DNA of 64,000 nt from Aselliscus stoliczkanus (taxonomy: Eukaryota; Chordata; Mammalia; Chiroptera; Hipposideridae). Below, piece after piece: positions 57,436 to 64,000 of this stretch. Each line of letters starts with the position of its first letter. The first letter of the stretch is position 1. Position numbers and translations under genes: made by a program. The stretch spans positions 80,595,187-80,659,186 of the forward strand of contig CM066732.1 of assembly GCA_033961575.1 (NCBI GenBank). The letters are read 5' to 3'. The notes beneath the pieces were generated by a model, which ran no database searches, was not told where the DNA came from, and worked only from the letters and a program-made list of their open reading frames with translations.

Positions 57436-58294
57436 GTTTCATGATGATGAACACTTGTACCTTTGCTTGTCTGGGAAGCTCTTTATCTGGCCTTCAATTC
57501 TAAATGACAGCTTTGCTGGGTAGAGTAATCTTTGTTGTAGGTTCTTGCTTTTCATCACTTTGAATATTTCCTGCCAGTCCCTTCTGGCCTGTAAAGTTTC
57601 TATTGAGAAATCAGCTGATGGTCTTATGGGAATTCCCTTGTAGGTAACTAACTGCTTTTGTCTTGCTGCTTTTAAGATTATCTCTTTGTCTTTAACCTTT
57701 GGCATTTTAATTATAATGTGTTTTGGTGTTGGCCTCTTTGGGTTCATCTTATTTGAGACTCTGAGCTTTCTGAGCTTGTATATCTTATTTCCTTCACCGA
57801 GTTAGGGAAGTTTTCCATCATTATTTCTTCAAATAGGTTTTCAATTCCTTTCTCTCTTCTGGTACTCCTATAATGCAAATATCGGTACACATGATATATT
57901 CCCAGAAGCCCCTTAAAGTATCCTCATTTTGTTTTGGATTTTTTTTTTCTTTTTGTTTTGACTTGGTGTTTTCTGCTACCTTCTAAATCACTGATTTAAT
58001 TCTCCGCTTCATCTAATCTACCATTGATTCCCTCTAATGTATTCTTCATTTCAGTTTTTGTATTCATTATTTCTGACGGTTCTTTTTTATGTTTTCTAAC
58101 TCTATTTTTTTTTCTAACTCCATTTTTATGTTTCTTATCTCTTTGTTGAAATTCTCCCTGAGATCATTGAGCATCCTTATAACCAGTGTTTGGAATTCTG
58201 CATCTGGTAGATTGTTTGTCTCCATTTTGTTTAGTTCCTTTTCTGGAGCTTTGTTCTATTCTTTTATTTGGAACATGTTTTTTTGTCTCCCCAT
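57436..58294 (-). pseudogene. L1 ORF1 relic
   Basis: An ATG at 58294 begins an ORF1-like frame (MGRQKN start), a coiled-coil segment with Glu/Lys-rich text, the RRM region and the C-terminal domain. The last part is open at 57747-57439 and contains HIIIKMPKVKDKE, ARQKQLVTYKG and LYPAKLSFRIEG motifs typical of ORF1p. Stops occur in the coiled-coil half, so it is inactive. ORF1p would coat L1 RNA. Confidence 0.88.
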
Positions 58295-58299
58295 TTTTG

Positions 58300-59747
58300 G
58301 CTTCCTCCCTGTGTTTGTTTCTATGTATTTAGATAAGGCTGCTATGCCTTCCAATCTTAGCAGAGTTTTACCTTGAGTAGTAGGGGTGCTGTGGAGCTTA
58401 GCGGCGGAAACTTCCTGGTCACCTGAGCCATGGACTTCAGGTGTTTCCTTACATTTTGTGTGTCCTCCACTTGTAGTTGAGCCTTGGTTGCTGTTTGCAC
58501 TTCAATGGGAGGGACTGACCCTCAGGCTCACTGGTTGTGAGTACTGGCTGTGACTACAGTGGAGGAGCTGTGGTACAGAGGCTGACCCTACAAAGCAGGA
58601 TCTGCCTCAGCAGGACTCTGGTGCCTGCCTAACCTGCTTTTTGCATGTGTCATATTTGGAGGTGGCTGGGTGATGCTCCAGCTTGATAGAAAGCTGCCCA
58701 CTGGGTGCACTAGCCCCAGGGCCACCTGGGAGGGAACCCGCTGCAGATCAAATTCAGCTGCAGCTAGTGCCCTACCTGGGGCCACCTGGTAGGAGCCACA
58801 AAGCAATCCACAGATGGCTGCCCGTGCTGTGCTTGGAAGTGCCTTAAGAGGCCAAGCTGCAAACCATGGCCAGCTGCTGCCAGTGCTGGGCTTAGGGCTG
58901 CTCAGCCAGAGGTACAGGACATGCTCAACCAGATACTGCTTGTCTGGATTCTGCAAATCTTTGAGAGATCCTAGAAAAGTCTGCAGCATGAGCCAAGTCA
59001 GGAGGTTTGTAAGAAAAAGCCACTGAAAGCAGCATGGGTGTGCCTAAAAGTTGGGCGTGGCCTCAGAGTCACTGGGCGTGGTGAACAAATGGTTTTAGCA
59101 GTAGAGATATATATGGTGGCCACCTGTGTCTGCACTCTGAGAAGTGGGAGGGCTCAACAAAGAAAAGGTGGCCTCCACCAGCTCCTCTGTCCAGGAGAAA
59201 GCTGCCCCTCCAGATCCTGTCCTGAAGCAAACAACTCAGTTCTCTCCAACATGTTCTTGTTGTCTCTCCAGCTGCTGCCCGAGTACTAGAGCTCAGAGCC
59301 AGTGATTCCATAGGTAAGTCCACGTGTGGGCATTTTAAGAGGAGCACCTGGGACTCCAGCTGCCCTCCATCTCATTCGACCACAGTCTTCATTGGTTTTC
59401 ACAATCAGAAATTTTGGGGGCTTCTCTCCCTGGTACTGGAACTTTGGCTTGGGGATCCCGGTGTGGCCCTGGGACTCCTTACTTCTTTGAGGGGGGACCT
59501 CTGCAGCCGACATATCCCTCTTGATTTTTAATGGTCACACATAGGTGTGGGAACAGTCTGTTTGTATCTGCTTCTCCTACCAGTCTCAAGATGGCTGCTT
59601 CTTCATGTCCTCAGTTGTAGGGTTTAGATTCAGTAAGATTTCAGGTGATTCTCATTGATGGTTGTTCTCTAGTTTAGCTGTAATCTTGATGTGGTCATGA
59701 TAGAATGTAAGCACAGTGTTAACCTACTCTGCCATCTTGACCGGAAC
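58300..59747 (-). promoter_or_regulatory. L1 5' UTR with internal promoter region
   Basis: GC-rich 1.4-kb segment between the L1 start and ORF1. A YY1-type word (CAAGATGGC) lies at the first bases (about 59732-59740, complement), as in many mammalian L1 promoters. GGGCGTGG words occur on the plus strand at 59053 and 59073 (possible Sp/KLF-type sites). Frames up to 133 codons on either strand (for example 58588-58989) have no protein features. Activity of this copy is not known. Confidence 0.65.
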
Positions 59748-59847
59748 TTTCGTTTGGTCTTTATAAAGCCTTTTTTGAGTCAATACAATCTGGCCTTGGA
59801 GAAACTTGCTACTTTTCTTAGCTCTAACAAGATGTTTTTGTTGATCA

Positions 59848-59854
<7 letters not shown>

Positions 59855-59901
<47 letters not shown>
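59855..59901. repeat. (TA)n microsatellite
   Basis: TA repeat of about 47 bp, just outside the L1 5' end. Confidence 0.96.
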
Positions 59902-59904
<3 letters not shown>

Positions 59905-61613
59905 TGTGTGTATACTAATATATATGTATATATACACATTTACATATATGATATCAGCACTTTCTATTTCATGACATTGAGGTTTGCAGTTTCTAACTTG
60001 AATTAAAAGAAATTAAAAGAATTAAAAGATCAGTGGGAACTATACGATGCTGATGTTCTTGCTGTTAAATGTTCTTGCTGTTCACAAAGACAGATAAATT
60101 AATATATTTAGGTGTTTGGGGAAAGAAATATGGATTTTATAAATTCTAACACATTCTGATTACCATGTTTTTTATTGCCTTTTCCATATCATAGCACTAT
60201 CTAATCAGATTCTGAGAATTAGCTGCTATGTTTAGAAGAAAATTTTCAAAAAGTTTGGAAATACGCAGAATTGAAGAAAGTAATTTTTCTTACCAAATTT
60301 GAAGCTTTGAATTTTACACATCTCCAGTGACATCAACAGTTATAAATCCGTTTTCTTCCCTGCCTTGTTTGGAATGTATGTAAACTGAGTTAATATAGTT
60401 CATCATTTTTCACTCAGGAAAATTTTATGACTTCATTTTTAGAAATGAACTCAAATGCAATTCTCCCTTGATTGAGTGACTAAGGCAGTGACTTTACCAT
60501 GGTATATTGTGGAGGAGAAAAAATATCCATGAGTCACAGACAGTTTTGATGAAAGCACATATTTTATTCTATTTAGTGATTCATTTGTGACTTTTCTTTC
60601 TCTTGGCTTACTTGAAGTGTGTCATTCCCCCTCACTCAAAGCAAGAAGAGCAGGGACTGAGAAACTATGAATGTCTTCTCTCTTTACTGTAAAAATAGGC
60701 AGAGTTAAGGATCTTAGAAGAGAAGTTTTTCCTAAGGGGGTTACATCAGAGAGTTCTCAGATTTTCTCTTCTTGAAATAATGAAGCGAAGGTAAATGTCA
60801 AGTCTAAGGTCTGAATTTTTTTCAAAGATGTATGTATAAGAGATTGATTATGGTAAAATCAGGTCAGAATTGGTGTGCTGCTTCAGCTGATACTCTTGAG
60901 GTATTAACTGAGCTTGTTTCTGTGTACAGACCAACCCTTCATCTTTGTGACAGCCTCTCTGCCCCCTGGCAACTCAGATGGGCAGATGTCTAGGTTAAAC
61001 TGTGTTCTGTGGGTGTGTGCGTGGGAAAGGTGGTAAACAATTTACAACAATTTTATTCAGATCAATGAAAAATTTTCTACTATTTTGACACACACCATAT
61101 TTTGAAAAAGACACTGTCCCAAAATAAACGGTCTAATTCACTTTTTCTAATAAAATCAGACCTATTAATAAATAAAATGTAGTTTTTCTATTCTGAGAAA
61201 TAAGAGTTTAAGTAACAGAATAGGCATATATATTTTTTGGTTTTATGTCACACGGTATGATTAAAAGTGAAAATATTATATTTAAGAATTTCAAGGGGGA
61301 AATGGGTTTGGCAAACATTATAAGATTCTTCTGAGGATTGTGAAGCTGCCTTTTGCATTATAAATAGAAAGCAGATAAAAATGCCTCTGTTTAATCCTCA
61401 GGTCATGCTACTAATTACAAAACAATATGCATGGAAACTCATAAGTGTTTTTAAATTCACTCATGTAATAAATATACTGCATACCTTCTCCATTTTATAT
61501 GAAAAATGTATCACTCTGGAATATATACTAAGAGGAGGTAGGCACGTTACTGATATTTTTTGAAGTCACATAACTTCTTAAGAAATACAAATACCTAAGA
61601 AAAAATGCAATTT
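59902..61613. other. unassigned sequence
   Basis: A small direct repeat (AATTAAAAG three times, 60002-60029). No gene, exon or repeat family recognised. Confidence 0.4.
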
Positions 61614-61750
61614 AAAAATGTAAGCTTTGGGCCGGCCGAGTGGTGCGGTGGTTAAGCACTGGCTTGGGAAGCCAGCGGCCCCAGTTCGGGTCCCACATAT
61701 AAGGGCCAGTGACACTGCCCTCAAAAAAAAAAAAAAAAAATGTAAGCTTT
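61614..61750 (+). mobile_element. head-only tRNA-derived SINE with 15-bp target duplication
   Basis: AAAAATGTAAGCTTT is repeated at 61614-61628 and 61736-61750. Between them lies the head (GGGCCGGCCGAGTGGTGCGG at 61629), an anticodon-type arm CTGGCTTGGGAAGCCAG at about 61661, a B-box-like AGTTCGGGTCCCA, the end GACACTGCCCTC, and a pure A tail. A clean, probably young insertion. Confidence 0.94.
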
Positions 61751-64000
61751 ATTTATATTGTTATATGATAGTATTTCTTAATTATAACCATCACTACAAC
61801 TTACAAAACCTAACCCACTGACAAGGTTTTCAGTGACATAGAAAATCGTTTCTAGTAATAGATAGAAATATGTAAATCAGCTAAACTCAACTGTATGCTA
61901 ATTGGCCAACAAACCTCTCATGAGCTATTCCACAAGAATCTGGAACTCACATGGTTACTGTGTAGGTGTAAATGCATCTGTAAATTAATTTTCCAATAAT
62001 AGACAGTCTCTAACCAACAGAAACTTGGAAAAATAAACAAGCATAAGGGCAGAAGGATATTTTGTCTGTGATTTTATAAGTACAATGTTTTTTGTGTTTA
62101 GATGCTATGGAATTTCAACAATGACATAAAGCATAACACAAGTAAATTTTGACTAAGGTTCCCTACACCCAGTAAGCTTTTGGTGTCACTACAAATAAAT
62201 TGCTCTCTTCTTAACTACTAACCACAGTGTTATAAGGGTAAAACATCTACTGTGTCTGTTTTATTAAGAAGCAATCTTATTGTTTCCCAGTTACTACATT
62301 ATCAATTCAAAGAGTTTGTCATGTGTTTATTCAAATATATTTGCTTGTTTTTTGTAAATATATGTAATATACACACATATGTATATTTATTTTTCTAAAG
62401 TTTTATTAAGATAGCACAAAATTTCTATCAATAGAGTATGAAGAAATTATTGGAATACACTAAATAAGAATAAGTGAAAGTCATGATTCTTCCATGTTAA
62501 CATCTGCACTATATTCATACATCATAGAGTTGAAATGGTTTTCAGAGATATGTTAATAAAAATCCCTCTAATTTATGGATTAAGAAACTGCAATTAAGCA
62601 ACTTATTCACTATCACATAATTAGCTATATATCTATTCAAACATTTTATTTAGTGTTTTTTTTTAACTTTATATGGCACATAAAACATTCAAATGGAATT
62701 AGAAACAAATTCCTGTTGTTAAAATGCAATGTTGTTTCCAAAACAAGATATTACCAAAACACTGGACCCTACTGTTTACAAAGTCATATACTTCTCTCAG
62801 TTTTCTTCTAAATTTATCTATTTCTAAGTTTTATCCTCAATAGTATCCTAGGTTGTTTAGAATCCATCAATGCATAAATTGTATGTCCTCATGGCTTATT
62901 TGTTACATTATAATAAAAAATGAAATTTTACTTCAAAATAAATGATAAAGTTTTAAGATATAAGGACAACAGCAGTCAATCACAGATCAAAGACATGAAA
63001 ATGTGTATTTTCTGTTTGGACCAAACTCTTCATGTAAAACTTCTCCACTTTTCACGTATTAATCCACAGAGCACAATCCAGAGAGAGCACCAAAATAGCA
63101 CTGTCAATGTGAATTGTTGGAGAGTTGCTAGCAAAAGAATAAAAACCATTTTACTAGCGTTAGAATTATTCGTGAATTTAATCTCTCTTGTTTCTTATTT
63201 ATAGTTTAACCACCTCTTTATGCGAATTTAGCGTTTCTAACTTTTTACACAGATTGTGCTTTAGAAATTGCAAAAATGCTGTTGCAGATATTAGGATTAC
63301 TGAGTTTCATTTCGTACATATGTATTCAGTCACACATAAGCTCACTGAGATACTAATGTTATGAATGAGCCTGGTAAGCAATGTGGGCCTTAGTTAATTA
63401 AAGAGCATGGAAAAATTATTTTCCTTTAGGCCCACTATAGACATACACCTGGTACATTAAAATGTTTGTAGCAATAAATAATGACTATTGGTGTTTGTAT
63501 CATACAGAAATTTGAAAGTATCGACTGGTTTTTAAAATGACACTTATATGGTGACAAGTGGACTAAAGAACGTATTTACTTTCAAATACTTAACTATCAA
63601 GGGCAAACTGGTTGGCAGATGACACAACAGATGTTAAATTCCAGTTCCCTCTTCTCCTTTCCAACCCAGAATTGTCACAGCAATTGGAGGTCTGAGGGTG
63701 CTGGAATAGTTCAATCAATAGTCATACCCTATCTCTAGCAGTTAGGCATGAATTACTTCTTGTAATAGAAATAGCTTTTTTGACAAGAATTGTAAGAAAA
63801 TGAACATCTATTCAAATACATATTCTGAAAAAAAAATTTTGTGACAATCCCATAGATTTTGACACTGCTTAATATATTGGCTTAAGTATAAAATATTGAC
63901 ATTTAAATGATATTCTCATGTTGAGTCTGAAAACATGGTCTCTTTGCTTACACAAATACCTTTAAGAGAGAGTAATTAGTGACCAATGGCTACGGAGACC
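61751..64000. other. unassigned AT-rich sequence
   Basis: No gene, splice-site pair or repeat family recognised. Frames of up to 94 codons (62920-63204, plus strand) show no domain. TA-rich runs near 62337-62390 are not long enough to call a microsatellite. Confidence 0.4.

Larger units (their letters stand above)
56290..59747 (-). mobile_element. L1 with 5' UTR and ORF1 but most of ORF2 deleted
   Basis: On the minus strand the element starts at about 59747 with GGTCAAGATGGCAGAGTAGG, the typical start of a mammalian L1 5' UTR. It continues with a GC-rich 5' UTR (to about 58300), ORF1 (58294-57436), a short linker with an (ATA)n expansion, and the N-terminus of ORF2 (57361 to about 57087). 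It then jumps directly into the L1 3' UTR, which ends in an oligo-A complement at about 56301-56310. Its length of about 3.5 kb compares with roughly 6-8 kb for a full-length L1. No clear target duplication was found. Confidence 0.88.

Noticed and set aside
58588..58989. 133-codon minus-strand open frame
   Set aside because: Lies in the L1 5' UTR, upstream of ORF1, where GC-rich sequence gives long frames by chance; no domain.
1..64000. CRISPR array, bacterial operons or mobile bacterial elements
   Set aside because: No regularly spaced direct repeats with unique spacers and no dense coding; the content is mammalian throughout.

Overview
This window looks like non-coding nuclear DNA from a bat. 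It is AT-rich, full of LINE-1 fragments, and carries eight tRNA-derived SINE insertions of one modular family (GGCCGGCCGAGTGG-type head, 'AAGACTGAAGAACAACAACTTG' type body and a CCCCAATTCCCCAATT-type 3' end). From memory that head/tail combination resembles the VES/Rhin-type SINEs of rhinolophoid bats (Yinpterochiroptera). The assignment to bats is fairly secure; the family level is an inference. I recognise no intact host protein-coding gene, rRNA or functional tRNA gene, and no CpG island. The window is best read as intergenic DNA or a very large intron.

Layout. 1-604: L1 3' end. 1219-2400: a bipartite SINE, then an MLT1-like LTR split by a short SINE. 6345-8535: old L1 3' end plus hAT-type relics. 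9690-11795: L2, bipartite SINE, L2, MIR. 11820-14560: a decayed ERVL-type endogenous retrovirus (gag-like part, then RT-RNase H part of pol). 15351-21612: MIR, a long antisense old L1, MIR, mariner relics. 23228-25230: two head-only SINEs and a long (GA)n tract. 25486-28265: L2 RT fragment, LTR candidate, palindromic MITE, MIR. 28640-29800: a repeat-free block with enhancer-like texture ending at a possible 21-nt exon. 31305-38450: L1, microsatellite, MIR, L2, mariner MITE, antisense L1M. 38451-38995: a three-unit SINE with a perfect 16-bp target duplication. 40190-47890: two neighbouring HAL1/L1M-type elements in the same orientation, with nested insertions. 52436-54234: microsatellites and an L1 3' end. 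55232-55356: 125 bp of unbroken alternating purine-pyrimidine sequence. 56290-59747: an L1 with its 5' UTR, ORF1, start of ORF2 and 3' UTR but without the rest of ORF2. 59748-64000: mostly unassigned sequence plus one head-only SINE.

How parts relate. The L1 lineage would have supplied the reverse transcriptase that mobilised the SINEs: their A-rich tails and 13-17 bp target duplications fit L1-type target-primed insertion. The SINEs come in three sizes (head only, bipartite, three-unit) that share a head, a tail, or both. That modular series, the internally deleted L1s, the possible small exon beside a repeat-free block and the Z-DNA-prone tract are the most interesting points here.
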